29,161 nucleotides of DNA from NCBI GenBank assembly GCA_050303435.1, contig JBNLBT010000036.1:1-29161 (forward strand), given 5' to 3'. Of this stretch, positions 1 to 8,600 are shown piece after piece; the first letter of the stretch is position 1; every line of letters starts with the position of its first letter. The stretch comes from JBNLBT01 sp050303435. GTDB lineage: Bacteria > Pseudomonadota > Gammaproteobacteria > Xanthomonadales > Marinicellaceae. Below the pieces are notes generated by a model. That model worked only from the letters and a program-made list of their open reading frames with translations, did not search any database and was not told the origin of the DNA. A program made the translations under genes and the position numbers.

Positions 1-1085
1 GCCAGCGCGTGTGCCAGCGCGTCGGTCACACGACACAGGTCCGCTTCGCGCATGTCGGTGAAGAAGGGCAAAGCCAGTGTCTGTGAAGCCACCCGCTCAG
101 TCACCGGCAGTTCCAGCGCCGGGTGATTTTGTTTCCAGTGCGGCTGCCAGTGCAACGGCGCGAAATATTTGCCGCATTGAATGCCTTGCCGCGCCAGTGA
201 AGCGGCCACGGCGTCCCGCTGCGGTGTTTGAATCACGTAGACAAACCAGCACGAGTCGGGCTCTTCGCGGCTGAAGCGCGGGCAGGTCACCGGCAGACGC
301 TGCAAGCGCTCGGTGTATAGTTGCGCCAGGGCACGGCGCTTTTCGGCGATTTCCGTGTGGCGTTCAAGCTGCGCCACCCCCAGCGCGGCGTGCAATTCAG
401 ACAGGCGGAAATTCCAGCCGCCGCTGTCCTGATCGCACCAGCGCCCGTCCATGCGTCGGCCGTGATTGCGCAAACGCTGCATGCGCCGGTGCAGGTCTTC
501 ATCGGCGGTGATGGCCATGCCGCCTTCGGCGGTGGTGATCTGTTTATTGGCGTAAAAACCGAACACCCCGATGCAGCCCCAGGTGCCCAGCATGCGGCCG
601 GCAAAGGCGTTGCCGGCCACTTCACAGGCGTCTTCAATCAGTGGCACACCATATTCGGCGCAGAGCCCCGCAATGCCGCGCACATCGGCGCTGCGTCCAA
701 AGGCGTGCACCAGCACCACCGCGCGAGTGCCAGCGTGCAGCTGTGCGCGCAGTGCTTCGGTCGACAGACCCAGGTTGTCGGGATTGATGTCCAGCAGGCG
801 CGGTCGCGCGCCCACCGCAAGAATTGCATTGAGGGTGGCCGGCACGGTGAACGAGACGGTGATCACTTCATCGCCCGGCGCAATGCCCAGCGCTTGCAGG
901 GCGATGATCAGCGCCGCCGTGCCTGAGGCGGTCCCCAGCGCGTGCGGGCTGTGTTGCAAGCGTGCAAAGGCCTGTTCAAAGCGCGCCAGCATCGGACCGC
1001 GCGACAGTTGACCGGAAGCCAGCACTTGGTCCACGTATTTCTTTTCCAGCGCGGTGATGCTGGGCCGGGCCAGGGGGATGTTCAT
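1..1085 (-). CDS. DegT/DnrJ/EryC1-family sugar aminotransferase (3' end cut by window)
   Basis: A PLP-dependent aminotransferase that would aminate a nucleotide-linked keto-sugar in the cytoplasm. I translated 361 residues in one open frame to the window edge. The family signature is present: a glycine/serine-rich PLP-phosphate region near residues 51-57 (GTASGTA), the Asp that pairs with the pyridine nitrogen in IEDACEVAG (D152), and the Schiff-base lysine K181 in FYANKQITTAEGG. The N-terminus (MNIPLARPSIT) is a typical family start. The ATG at 1085-1083 overlaps the stop of the upstream epimerase gene as ATGA, so the two are translationally coupled. With a NeuC/LegG-type partner it could be a LegC- or perosamine-type enzyme, but the substrate cannot be read from the sequence. 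Family call is firm, pathway is inference. Confidence 0.93.
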   Translation of the reverse strand, partial: MNIPLARPSITALEKKYVDQVLASGQLSRGPMLARFEQAFARLQHSPHALGTASGTAALIIALQALGIAPGDEVITVSFTVPATLNAILAVGARPRLLDINPDNLGLSTEALRAQLHAGTRAVVLVHAFGRSADVRGIAGLCAEYGVPLIEDACEVAGNAFAGRMLGTWGCIGVFGFYANKQITTAEGGMAITADEDLHRRMQRLRNHGRRMDGRWCDQDSGGWNFRLSELHAALGVAQLERHTEIAEKRRALAQLYTERLQRLPVTCPRFSREEPDSCWFVYVIQTPQRDAVAASLARQGIQCGKYFAPLHWQPHWKQNHPALELPVTERVASQTLALPFFTDMREADLCRVTDALAHAL

Positions 1086-2230
1086 GTCAGCAAGGTGTTG
1101 CGTTTGAACAGCAAGCGCTCGCGCGCGGGCAGATCGGCCAGCACCGCGCAGATGCGTTCGGCCGCACGCCCATCGCCATAGGGGTTCTCAACCTCGGCCA
1201 GCGCGCTCTGATGACGTTCCGACAACGCGATCTCGCAGGCGCGTTCAATGGCCTCGGCGCTGGCGTCGGCCGCAACAATGTTGGTGGCCTTCTCACGGCC
1301 GCTCTGGCGCAGTCCAATGTCGATGGCCGGGACTTTGAAACTGGGGCTTTCCATGATGCCGCTGGAGGAATTGCCGAGCATCAATTCACTGCGCGCGAGC
1401 AACCCGAGGTACAGCGGCGGCGGTAGATTGACGCGCACCTGGGCCTGCGCGTGTTGCCGGCAAAAGGCCTGCACCCGTTCGATGATGCGGTGCGCGCCTG
1501 CGTCGCTGTTGGGGAAACAAAACACGATTTGCTGCGTGCGCCCCTGCAAAAATGTCAGCAAGGCGTCCAGTTCGCACACGGTGTCTTGAAACAGGGTCAC
1601 CGGGTGATACAGCACCAGCCACAGCGGTGCAGGCGTCAAACCCAGTTGCGTGTTGACCTGGTCGGCTGGCAGCACCGCGCCCGGATGCCGCAGGTGATCC
1701 AATGACGGCGCGCCGCTGCGGGTGATGCGCCAGGCCTCTTCGCCCATGGCTTCGACCCGCCGCGTCGCCAGCGCCGTGGGCGTGAAGTGCAGGTGGCTCA
1801 TTTTGGTGATGGCGTTGCGCACCGCGTCGTCGATCGCGCCTTCGCTGACATCGCCGCCCTCGATGTGGGCAATCGGAATGCGTAAAGTCAGTGCCACGTT
1901 GGCTGCGGCGAGCATTTCATAGCGATCGGCGATCAACAACAACACGTCCGGTCGCTCGCTGGCCAGTTGTTCGGTCAGGCCCAGCATGGAAATCGCCAGG
2001 GACTTGGCCATGCCCACGTCGCTGTCTGAACTGAGCAAGGATTCCACCGTTTTCAGCGTGAATCCGTCGGCGCGAATCTGTGCCCAGCTGTGGCCAAATT
2101 CGGGTGACATGTGCGGTCCAAAGGCGATCACCGTCAACTCGATGTCGGGGTGCGCGTGCAGGGCTTTCAGTGGCCAGTGCATGTGGCTGTAATCGGCGCG
2201 CGATGAAGTGATGGCAACGACCTTTTTCAT
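1082..2230 (-). CDS. neuC: UDP-N-acetylglucosamine 2-epimerase, hydrolysing (NeuC/LegG type)
   Basis: A 382-residue cytoplasmic enzyme of the hydrolysing UDP-sugar 2-epimerase family, which releases UDP and a 2-epimerised N-acetyl sugar for sialic, legionaminic or related nonulosonic acids. The N-terminal strand-loop MKKVVAITSSRADYSHM matches the family GTRADY entry. Further conserved blocks are LLLIADRYEML (near 97-107), the histidine-containing IPIAHIEGGDVSEGAIDDA, and the C-terminal UDP-binding stretch GNSSSGIMESPSFKVPAIDIG. Length is normal for the family. The start is ATG at 2230, and the stop overlaps the next gene by 4 nt, giving a two-gene (or longer) operon reading out of the window. 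Whether the product is ManNAc (NeuC) or a diacetylated bacillosamine derivative (LegG) cannot be decided here; the symbol denotes the family. Confidence 0.9.
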   Translation of the reverse strand: MKKVVAITSSRADYSHMHWPLKALHAHPDIELTVIAFGPHMSPEFGHSWAQIRADGFTLKTVESLLSSDSDVGMAKSLAISMLGLTEQLASERPDVLLLIADRYEMLAAANVALTLRIPIAHIEGGDVSEGAIDDAVRNAITKMSHLHFTPTALATRRVEAMGEEAWRITRSGAPSLDHLRHPGAVLPADQVNTQLGLTPAPLWLVLYHPVTLFQDTVCELDALLTFLQGRTQQIVFCFPNSDAGAHRIIERVQAFCRQHAQAQVRVNLPPPLYLGLLARSELMLGNSSSGIMESPSFKVPAIDIGLRQSGREKATNIVAADASAEAIERACEIALSERHQSALAEVENPYGDGRAAERICAVLADLPARERLLFKRNTLLT

Positions 2231-2253
2231 TCGGGGTTTAAATCATGTATAAT
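2224..2253 (+). promoter_or_regulatory. Sigma-70 type promoter of the isocitrate dehydrogenase gene
   Basis: A perfect -10 hexamer TATAAT lies at 2248-2253. A weak -35 (TTTTCA) can be placed at 2224-2229, 18 nt upstream, inside the first codons of the divergent epimerase gene. The start codon follows 34 nt after the -10. The -10 is clear; the -35 is only suggestive. Confidence 0.6.
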
Positions 2254-2287
2254 TCGCGCTCAATTTTACTGGAATTCGGCGACGAGC

Positions 2288-3292
2288 ATGAGCACAAAAA
2301 TTACCATCATCAAAGGGGACGGCATCGGACCGGAAATCATGGAGGCGACCTTGCGTGTGCTGGAAGCGGTGGGCGCCGATTTCACCTATGAATTCAAGGA
2401 AGCCGGATTGACCGCTCTGGAATCGCAGGGCGAATTGCTGCCGAAGGACACGCTTGACAGCATCGAGCGCAACACCATCTGTTTGAAAGGACCCCTGACC
2501 ACACCGGTTGGCAAAGGCTTCAGTTCGATCAACGTGGCCCTCAGACGGCATTTTCATTTGTACGCAAACCTCAGACCGGTGATCACTTTCCCGGGCACCA
2601 AAAGCCGTTACGAAGACATCGACATCATCACCATCCGGGAAAACACCGAAGGTGCCTACCGTGCAGAAGGCCAGACCATCAACGAAGAGCGCACCCTGGC
2701 AGAATCCAAGATCGTGGTCACCCGCGAAGCCTCCGAGCGCATCGTGCGCTACGCCTTTGATACCGCGATTAAAGCCGGTCGCAAAAAAGTCACCGCAGTG
2801 CACAAAGCCAACATCATGAAAACCACCAGCGGTTTGTTTCTTGAAGTGGCCGAGGAAGTGGCCAAAGAATTTCCGCAGATTGAATTCAACAGCCTGATTG
2901 TGGACAACACCTGCATGCAGCTGGTGATGAATCCGCAGCAGTTCGATGTGATCGTCACCACCAATCTGTTCGGCGACATCATTTCCGATCTGTGCGCCGG
3001 TCTGGTGGGTGGACTGGGCATGGCGCCGGGCGCCAACATCGGCCTGGATTCAGCCATCTTTGAGGCCGTGCACGGTTCGGCACCGGACATCGCCGGCAAG
3101 AAAATAGCCAATCCGACCGCGCTGATCCTGGCCGCTGCGCTGATGCTGGAGCATCTGTCGATGGGCGATCAGGCGCGCCGAATTCGCCAGGCCATTCGCC
3201 AGACGCTGGCCGACCGCGACCGTTTAACAGGCGATCTCGGCGGTCAGGCCAAAACCGCCGAATTCACCGATGCGGTGATTCAAAGACTGTAA
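2288..3292 (+). CDS. icd: NAD-dependent isocitrate dehydrogenase
   Basis: A 334-residue enzyme of the isocitrate/isopropylmalate dehydrogenase family, oxidatively decarboxylating isocitrate in the TCA cycle. The residues that hold isocitrate in E. coli Icd are recognisable: S80, N82 and R86 in FSSINVALRR (Ser113/Asn115/Arg119), R96, R117, Y124 in RENTEGAY (Arg153/Tyr160), and K173 in VHKANIMK (Lys230). Ser and Asn here argue against isopropylmalate dehydrogenase. The cofactor loop reads HGSAPDIAGKK, with Asp-Ile where NADP enzymes carry Lys-Tyr, so NAD is expected. The length fits the short NAD-IDH or homoisocitrate dehydrogenase type, not the 416-aa E. coli enzyme. It is monocistronic: its own TATAAT promoter, a strong terminator behind, and a divergent unrelated neighbour. 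Homoisocitrate dehydrogenase is the main alternative. Confidence 0.9.
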   Translation: MSTKITIIKGDGIGPEIMEATLRVLEAVGADFTYEFKEAGLTALESQGELLPKDTLDSIERNTICLKGPLTTPVGKGFSSINVALRRHFHLYANLRPVITFPGTKSRYEDIDIITIRENTEGAYRAEGQTINEERTLAESKIVVTREASERIVRYAFDTAIKAGRKKVTAVHKANIMKTTSGLFLEVAEEVAKEFPQIEFNSLIVDNTCMQLVMNPQQFDVIVTTNLFGDIISDLCAGLVGGLGMAPGANIGLDSAIFEAVHGSAPDIAGKKIANPTALILAAALMLEHLSMGDQARRIRQAIRQTLADRDRLTGDLGGQAKTAEFTDAVIQRL

Positions 3293-3330
3293 AGCCCAAG
3301 CGGCTCGATTGATCGAGCGGGTCAATGACA

Positions 3331-3370
3331 GACACAAAAAAGCCCGGCATAATCCGGGCTTTTTTGTGTC
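3331..3370. terminator. Bidirectional rho-independent terminator
   Basis: A perfect 17-bp inverted repeat (3331-3347 and 3354-3370) around a 6-nt loop. The core is a GCCCGG/CCGGGC stem flanked by an A tract on the left and a T tract on the right. It sits between the convergent isocitrate dehydrogenase and metalloprotease genes and should terminate both. Confidence 0.95.
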
Positions 3371-3383
3371 AATGCCGCGTTGA

Positions 3384-5633
3384 TCAATGCGGTTCGGTGA
3401 GAATCGTCAGCGGCACGTTTTCACGCACCCAGGGGTTTGATTCCTCGCCGTTGTACTTGATTTCAATACTTATGGTGCCGTCTTGCTGCAGATCGCCTGA
3501 TTTGTTGTTGAGCAGGAAGGTGGCGCTGCCAACCGGGGTGGGTACCGGATCTTGCGGCGTGTCTGTGCGGCCGTAGCCGGCCATCTGATTCAACGCCACA
3601 GTGATGGATTGACCGGGCACGAAACCGGTCTTGCTGCCGATCACCCAGCGAGGATTGCCGTCCTCGTCATAGAAATAAATGATGGCGATGATCAGATCGC
3701 CCGCGAAAGCCAGCGAGAATCCCCAGCCGGAATCCGCATCGCCGGTCCACCAGGTGCCGCCAAAATCGGGGTCCGGCAGCTGGTTTGGATTGAATGTCGG
3801 CGTGATGCACCATTGACCGCCCTGGTCGTTGATCTTCCAATCCACCAAAGCAAGATTGCCGTCGCGTCTCACGCCGTCGTTGCAGGTCGTCGAACGGCTG
3901 GCGTTGCGATGATTGAAGTCAATGCGCAGCCGCCCTTCGGTGATCGACGGGTCGATCTGGCTGGCCTGGGCCATGGCCGGATTGACGTTGTAATCGTAAA
4001 GAAAACGCAGCAGCGTCTCGTCCTCAAATTCCACATTCAGCACGCCGTTCTCAACACGCGCCAGGGAGGTGAACCATTCCGGTTCACCGGCGTCGTTGTA
4101 GGTGTAGAACACCACAAAATACAAGTCGCTGTTGGGGATCGGTTCGATCACCATGCCATGGCCGTTGTGCGCCGGATCAAACCACGCCGTTGGCACCACG
4201 CCAAGACCGGGTTTGGCGCGCGGATCCCAGCCGATGTCCCACAGCATGGGGTCGGCCAGACCGAGCTCGCGCAGGTTGGCTTCCTGAAACGGCTCCATCA
4301 GCGTGGTGTAATCGGAACTCAAATGCGAAACCGATGAGCCGGGGTTGAGTTCGTCCGGTGCGTACAGACGCGCCAGTCCCAGCGATTGCGGTCCCAGTGT
4401 GTTGAACACCGATTCCATCACATTGACCGAGTCCCACAGCAGATGGGTCACGCTGGTGAGTGCGCCCTCGCGCTGTGCATCCGACCCCATGTCTTTCAGT
4501 GGCGTCAATGAATCGTCGCCATTGCGCAGCACCAATTGATTGGTGTAGGCGTCGCTGCGGCCGCAAAACAGGCTGCCCTGAGTGTGCGACACCGCGCCTT
4601 GCGGGCACGACAGGGTGGTGTTGTCGCTGACCCACAGCGTGGAAAGAAAACCCAGGCCGTGCGTCATTTCATGCATGGCGGTGGAGACAAAATCGGGGTT
4701 CAGTCCACCGGCGGTGACTTCGGTGCCGTAATACCAGCGGCGGGTGCCGAGTCCGGCGTCGGTGTCAATCAGTGGATTGAAGTTGACTGTGATCACCGGC
4801 GCGTTGCAGTTGCCGCCGATCAGTTTGCAGGCCGGCGAACCGTTGATGCGCTCAACCACCGGAATCGGGTACCAGGTGTTGTCGGTCAGACCGGGTGAAT
4901 TGAAGATGAAGGTGCGCGGCGCGGCGTTCGCCAGCACCGCTGAATTGGCGCTGGTTTCCAGATCGGTCGGCCAGCAGCCCTGAATGATCAGGGGCACTTC
5001 GGACTGGATGTTTTCGGTCATCAGTTCCACCGCTTTGAGCACCGCGTTGCGGCGCGCCTCGCCCAGGGTGGTGGCGCTGTTGCCGCCGACCGGTGTGAAG
5101 GCGGTGGCATCAAACCAGCCATCGATGTTGCAGGCGTTGTCCGGATCGTTCGGGTCGGTGCCGACGATGACGTCCTGGTCGAAGATGAACTCGATTTGTG
5201 GCTGTCCGGGCGGTGTGAACTGATAGGTGGCGCGCAATTCAATGTTGGCCGTTGTGGCATTGAAGTTCAGCACGCCGATGTACCAGCGGCCTTTTCTCAA
5301 CGGGTCGTGTGACGCGTGCGTGAGGTTGACTTCTTCATTGGCGTTGGCGCCGCCGGACAGATAGGACGCCTGGTTTTGCAGGGCGGAAAAATTGCCCGCA
5401 GTGAAGGGTGAGCCGTGCCGCACGAACAGGTCGAAGTCCGTGCCGGCCTGGGCGCTGATGAGTTCAACTTTAAGTTTGGTGGCGCCCAGCGGCACCTCAA
5501 TGTACAGATCACCGGCCACACTCTGGCCGGGCACGCTGAATTCCACGCCCTGGCCGTTTTCCAACGGCTGGCCCCAGGCCTGCAACGACAACAGGGTGGA
5601 CAGGCAAAGCAGCAAACGGGATTTCATGTTCAT
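3384..5633 (-). CDS. Secreted zinc metalloprotease-like protein with PPC-like and repeated C-terminal domains
   Basis: A 749-residue exported protein. Residues 1-21 are a signal peptide (LLLCLSTLLSLQAWG, cleavage near AWG-Q). Residues about 25-138 resemble a bacterial pre-peptidase C-terminal (PPC) beta-sandwich (TDFDLFVRHG, GRWYIGVLNF). The central region (about 145-470) carries the zinc-protease motif HEMTHGLGF at 321-329, with a later SHLSSDYTTLMEP (437-448) that could give a third ligand and a Met-turn. The usual metzincin third His six residues after the second (HExxHxxGxxH) is absent. The C-terminal part has two related WFDPAHNGHG / GTWWTGDADSGWGF segments (about 484 and 645), a domain type often seen in secreted xanthomonad-like proteins. 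The first ATG overlaps the stop of the 91-aa gene upstream; a second ATG two codons on is an alternative. The protease call is strong, the family assignment open. Confidence 0.82.
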   Translation of the reverse strand: MNMKSRLLLCLSTLLSLQAWGQPLENGQGVEFSVPGQSVAGDLYIEVPLGATKLKVELISAQAGTDFDLFVRHGSPFTAGNFSALQNQASYLSGGANANEEVNLTHASHDPLRKGRWYIGVLNFNATTANIELRATYQFTPPGQPQIEFIFDQDVIVGTDPNDPDNACNIDGWFDATAFTPVGGNSATTLGEARRNAVLKAVELMTENIQSEVPLIIQGCWPTDLETSANSAVLANAAPRTFIFNSPGLTDNTWYPIPVVERINGSPACKLIGGNCNAPVITVNFNPLIDTDAGLGTRRWYYGTEVTAGGLNPDFVSTAMHEMTHGLGFLSTLWVSDNTTLSCPQGAVSHTQGSLFCGRSDAYTNQLVLRNGDDSLTPLKDMGSDAQREGALTSVTHLLWDSVNVMESVFNTLGPQSLGLARLYAPDELNPGSSVSHLSSDYTTLMEPFQEANLRELGLADPMLWDIGWDPRAKPGLGVVPTAWFDPAHNGHGMVIEPIPNSDLYFVVFYTYNDAGEPEWFTSLARVENGVLNVEFEDETLLRFLYDYNVNPAMAQASQIDPSITEGRLRIDFNHRNASRSTTCNDGVRRDGNLALVDWKINDQGGQWCITPTFNPNQLPDPDFGGTWWTGDADSGWGFSLAFAGDLIIAIIYFYDEDGNPRWVIGSKTGFVPGQSITVALNQMAGYGRTDTPQDPVPTPVGSATFLLNNKSGDLQQDGTISIEIKYNGEESNPWVRENVPLTILTEPH

Positions 5634-5905
5634 TTCGGCTCCCGGTTGTCCACGAGGGGTGCGTGATTGTGCACCGCTTCGGTTTCACAGGATTGCAGCA
5701 GCTGGCCATCGGCGCCGATGTGCGCGGTGGTCTGCATGCGCAGCGGCGATTGCACGCCGGTCGCGTATACGCTGTTGTGCGTGGTGGCGGATTTGTCTGT
5801 CACCGGCAATCCGGTCACGGGCCGGGTGTTGACCTGAATCGGTTTGGCGGCACTGGCGATGGACAAGGTGGCGACCATCGCGATGGCAATCATCGGTGTT
5901 TTCAT
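5630..5905 (-). CDS. Small secreted protein coupled to the metalloprotease (unknown function)
   Basis: A 91-residue protein I do not recognise. The chosen ATG at 5905 gives a compact signal peptide (MKTPMIAIAMVATLSIASAA, cleavage near ASA-A); an in-frame ATG at 5923 would add six basic residues before it. The mature part is about 70 residues, hydrophilic, with one cysteine (SCETEAVHNH) and a His-containing tail. Its stop overlaps the protease start as ATGA, so both come from one transcript with coupled translation. The arrangement would suit a secreted inhibitor, chaperone or accessory of the protease, but nothing in the sequence proves this. Confidence 0.75.
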   Translation of the reverse strand: MKTPMIAIAMVATLSIASAAKPIQVNTRPVTGLPVTDKSATTHNSVYATGVQSPLRMQTTAHIGADGQLLQSCETEAVHNHAPLVDNREPK

Positions 5906-5935
5906 GCGTGTTTTCAGTCTCAAATATCCAAGAGA

Positions 5936-5947
5936 ATTATCTTACCA
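5936..5947 (-). promoter_or_regulatory. Possible extended -10 of the small protein/protease operon
   Basis: On the minus strand the stretch reads TGGTAAGATAAT, which offers an extended -10 (TG-n-TAAGAT) or GATAAT about 30-40 nt before the start at 5905. No convincing -35 was found. Confidence 0.35.
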
Positions 5948-6056
5948 TGAAAGTGCCTGGATTTTCGTTAAATGGCATTAACATTGGCGCTGTTGCGTGT
6001 CGGCATCGGGGCCTGTGTGCGCCGGTCCGGCCGTTGCAGACAGCGTGTTAAAAAAG

Positions 6057-6065
6057 TGTTATCAT
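6057..6065 (+). promoter_or_regulatory. Extended -10 promoter of the TonB-dependent receptor gene
   Basis: TG-T-TATCAT (TG at 6057-6058, hexamer 6060-6065) is an extended -10 element, so a good -35 is not required. Transcription would start near 6072, leaving a leader of about 70 nt before the ATG at 6142. This also argues against the upstream in-frame ATG at 6064, which lies inside the hexamer. Confidence 0.55.
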
Positions 6066-6141
6066 GCGCTGTGAAGATCGCCCGCAACAGGCGGGTTTCG
6101 ATCGAAACGAGAGTGAATGTGTAATCAGAAAGGGGAGAAAT

Positions 6142-8514
6142 ATGAAATCTACCAAATTCGCGTGGTCGGCACTGTTTTGTCTGTTGCTGGCTGTTCAAGT
6201 GCATGCCCAAAATGAAACCGACGCCGACGATGATGCCGACCGCAGCGTGGTGGATCTGGATTCTGTGGTGGTGACCTCGCAGCTGCGCGAGCAAAGCATT
6301 CAGGATGTGCCGTTGACGGTCACCGCCTACGACAGTGAAGAATTGCGTGCGATGGGCACCGAAGACATCAACGATCTGGGCCGTTTCACCGTGGGACTGG
6401 AAACCAACAATCAGACCGTGACTCAACCGACTTACCGCATCCGCGGCGTCGGCACCAACGATTTTGGTCTGGGCGCTGACCCAACCGTGGGTGTGTACAT
6501 CGACGGCGTGTACGTCGGTCGCACCGGCGCTGGCCAGCTGAACTTCAACGACGTCGAGCGCGTGGAAGTGATCAAGGGCCCGCAGGGCACCTTGTTCGGC
6601 CGCAACGCCGCCGCCGGGGCCTTTCAGGTCATCACCAAAAAGCCGCACGCCGGCACCGAAGCGAATTTCCGCGCCACCTTCGGCAACTACTCGTTGCGCC
6701 AGTTTGAAGGCCTGTACAACACCGATCTGAGCGATTCGGTGTTCTTCCGCGCCAGCTTTGTCAAAACCGATCGCGACGGCTGGATTCCAACGGACATTTT
6801 CCGCGATCTGGACAGCAAGGACAATCTGGCGTTTCGCCTGGGGCTGAATTTCCAGGTGTCGGAGGACACCGAAGTGCTGTGGCAGGCCGACTACGATGAG
6901 CTGGACCAGGACGGACCGATCATTGCCAGCACCAACGCGTCCATTGCACCGGCCGATCCCTTTGGACAACACAATTCGGATTTTCTCCCGGATGAAAACC
7001 GCGACGTGTTCGGCACCTCGGTGGTGGTCAATTCGCGTTTCAATGACGTGCTGTTCAAATCCATCACCGCATACCGCGAATTTGAATCCAACAACCTGCA
7101 AAACGACGACGGTTCATCCAACGACCGCTTTGTCTTCGCCTCCAACAACATTGAAGACCAGGAACAGTTCAGTCAGGAATTCCGCTTCATTTCCGACAAC
7201 GGCTCGCGCCTGCAGTGGACCGCCGGTTTGAGCTTTTTCAAAGAGGACGGCAACCAGACCACCGAAGTGTACGCCAACACCAATTCCATCGACACCTTTT
7301 TCCTGGTCGATGCCGGCGTGCCGGGTGAAGCGGTGCCCGGTGTGCCCCCCGGCAGCGGTCTGGCGGGGTTTTTCCTGGCCGCCTTTGCGCCGCAACTGGA
7401 ACAGCTGTCACTGGCCACTGGTCAAAGCGTGGAAGAGCTGGCTTTTGGCATTGCCCAGGCCAATCTCAACCGCGAATGGATTGAAGCCACCAGCAACACC
7501 CTGGAATCCACCAGTTACTCAATCTACGGCGACTTTGACTACACCATCAATGACCGCTGGAATTTTATTTTTGGTTTGCGTTATTCACGCGACCAGAAGG
7601 ACTTCACCGTGTTCAGTGAATACATGAACCAGTTCATCATCCCGGTGCCCGGCGTCGATCCGGTGCCGTTTGGTCTGGTGTTCTTTGACCAGTTCTCGCC
7701 GGCCTTCAATCAGGACGACAGCTGGACCGCGCTGACGCCGCGTCTGGTGCTGCAGTACCGCCCCAACAACGACGTCATGTGGTTTGCTTCGGCCTCGCAG
7801 GGCTACAAAGCCGGCGGTTTTAACACCCTGGGTGTGGATCCGGCCTTTGATGAGGAAACCATCAGCAATTTCGAAGTGGGCATGAAATCCACCCTGTTGG
7901 ACGGACGCCTGCGTTTCAATGCCACGGCCTTTCACTACGACTACGACGATTTGCAAATTCTCAAACTGTCCGGTCCGCCCGGTGTGATTCCGACCTACAA
8001 CGTGCGCAACGCCGACGCCGAGGGCGACGGCATCGAACTGGAAGTCAACTGGTTTGCCAGCGACAACTTTTACCTGGGCGGCAGCTATGGATTGCTGGAC
8101 ACCGAATACACCAATTACAACATCTTCCCCGGCGAGGATGCCAGCGACGATTTGACCGGCCAGCCGCTGACCGGCACGCCCAAACACTCGCTGAATTTGA
8201 ACTGGATGTACAGCTGGGATCTGGGCAACCGCGGCGGTTTGTCGCTGCGCGGCGACCACAACTACGTCAGCGAGCGCCAGGACTCCACCGCATCGGGCTT
8301 TGGTTTCACCATCGACTCCTACACACTGACCAATTTCCGCCTGAGCTGGAATGACCCGTCCTACCGCTGGGAAGTGGCCCTGTTTGCCGACAACGCCTTC
8401 GACGAAGAATACCTGCTCGACATCGGTGGCCAGGCCGTGGCCCTGGGTTCAATCACCACCCGCCGCGGCGACCCGCGCTTCTACGGCATCGAGGTCAGCT
8501 ACACCTGGGATTGA
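6142..8514 (+). CDS. TonB-dependent outer-membrane receptor
   Basis: A 790-residue outer-membrane active transporter. The start at 6142 is set by the ribosome-binding site AGGGGAG at 6131-6137 and by the signal peptide it creates (MKSTKFAWSALF...VHAQ). After a short acidic spacer comes a TonB-box-like LDSVVVTSQ (about 40-48). The plug domain follows, with DVPLTVTAYD, YRIRGVGTNDFG, GVYIDGVYVGR and the highly conserved VEVIKGPQGTLFGRNAAAG. The rest is a 22-strand-type barrel ending in YGIEVSYTWD; the last residue is Asp where many barrels end in Phe or Trp. No N-terminal carboxypeptidase-like or signalling extension is present. The plug style (DVP, IKGPQGTLFGRNAAAG) is that of the large receptor group with unspecified ligands, so no substrate is assigned. 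A terminator follows. Confidence 0.96.
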   Translation: MKSTKFAWSALFCLLLAVQVHAQNETDADDDADRSVVDLDSVVVTSQLREQSIQDVPLTVTAYDSEELRAMGTEDINDLGRFTVGLETNNQTVTQPTYRIRGVGTNDFGLGADPTVGVYIDGVYVGRTGAGQLNFNDVERVEVIKGPQGTLFGRNAAAGAFQVITKKPHAGTEANFRATFGNYSLRQFEGLYNTDLSDSVFFRASFVKTDRDGWIPTDIFRDLDSKDNLAFRLGLNFQVSEDTEVLWQADYDELDQDGPIIASTNASIAPADPFGQHNSDFLPDENRDVFGTSVVVNSRFNDVLFKSITAYREFESNNLQNDDGSSNDRFVFASNNIEDQEQFSQEFRFISDNGSRLQWTAGLSFFKEDGNQTTEVYANTNSIDTFFLVDAGVPGEAVPGVPPGSGLAGFFLAAFAPQLEQLSLATGQSVEELAFGIAQANLNREWIEATSNTLESTSYSIYGDFDYTINDRWNFIFGLRYSRDQKDFTVFSEYMNQFIIPVPGVDPVPFGLVFFDQFSPAFNQDDSWTALTPRLVLQYRPNNDVMWFASASQGYKAGGFNTLGVDPAFDEETISNFEVGMKSTLLDGRLRFNATAFHYDYDDLQILKLSGPPGVIPTYNVRNADAEGDGIELEVNWFASDNFYLGGSYGLLDTEYTNYNIFPGEDASDDLTGQPLTGTPKHSLNLNWMYSWDLGNRGGLSLRGDHNYVSERQDSTASGFGFTIDSYTLTNFRLSWNDPSYRWEVALFADNAFDEEYLLDIGGQAVALGSITTRRGDPRFYGIEVSYTWD

Positions 8515-8536
8515 TTTGCGCAGACAAGAAACCGCT

Positions 8537-8566
8537 AAAAAAGCCCCCCTTGTGCGGGGCTTTTTT
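8537..8566 (+). terminator. Rho-independent terminator after the TonB-dependent receptor
   Basis: An 11-bp inverted repeat, AAAAAAGCCCC (8537-8547) and GGGGCTTTTTT (8556-8566), with an 8-nt loop and a T run directly after the G+C stem. Confidence 0.9.
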
Positions 8567-8600
8567 TATTACAATCGTTGATTTCACGAGGGCTTTTGCT

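Noticed and set aside
6064..6141. Upstream ATG for the TonB-dependent receptor
   Set aside because: It lies within the predicted -10 hexamer and would add 26 residues before the signal peptide; 6142 has a clear ribosome-binding site.
5968..7101. Long minus-strand open frame (377 aa) opposite the TonB-dependent receptor
   Set aside because: The plus-strand receptor is certain; the minus frame has no family motifs and arises from codon bias.
8511..8600. Upstream ATG for the 90-aa secreted protein
   Set aside because: Its extension would be translated through the receptor's terminator and would bury the signal peptide.
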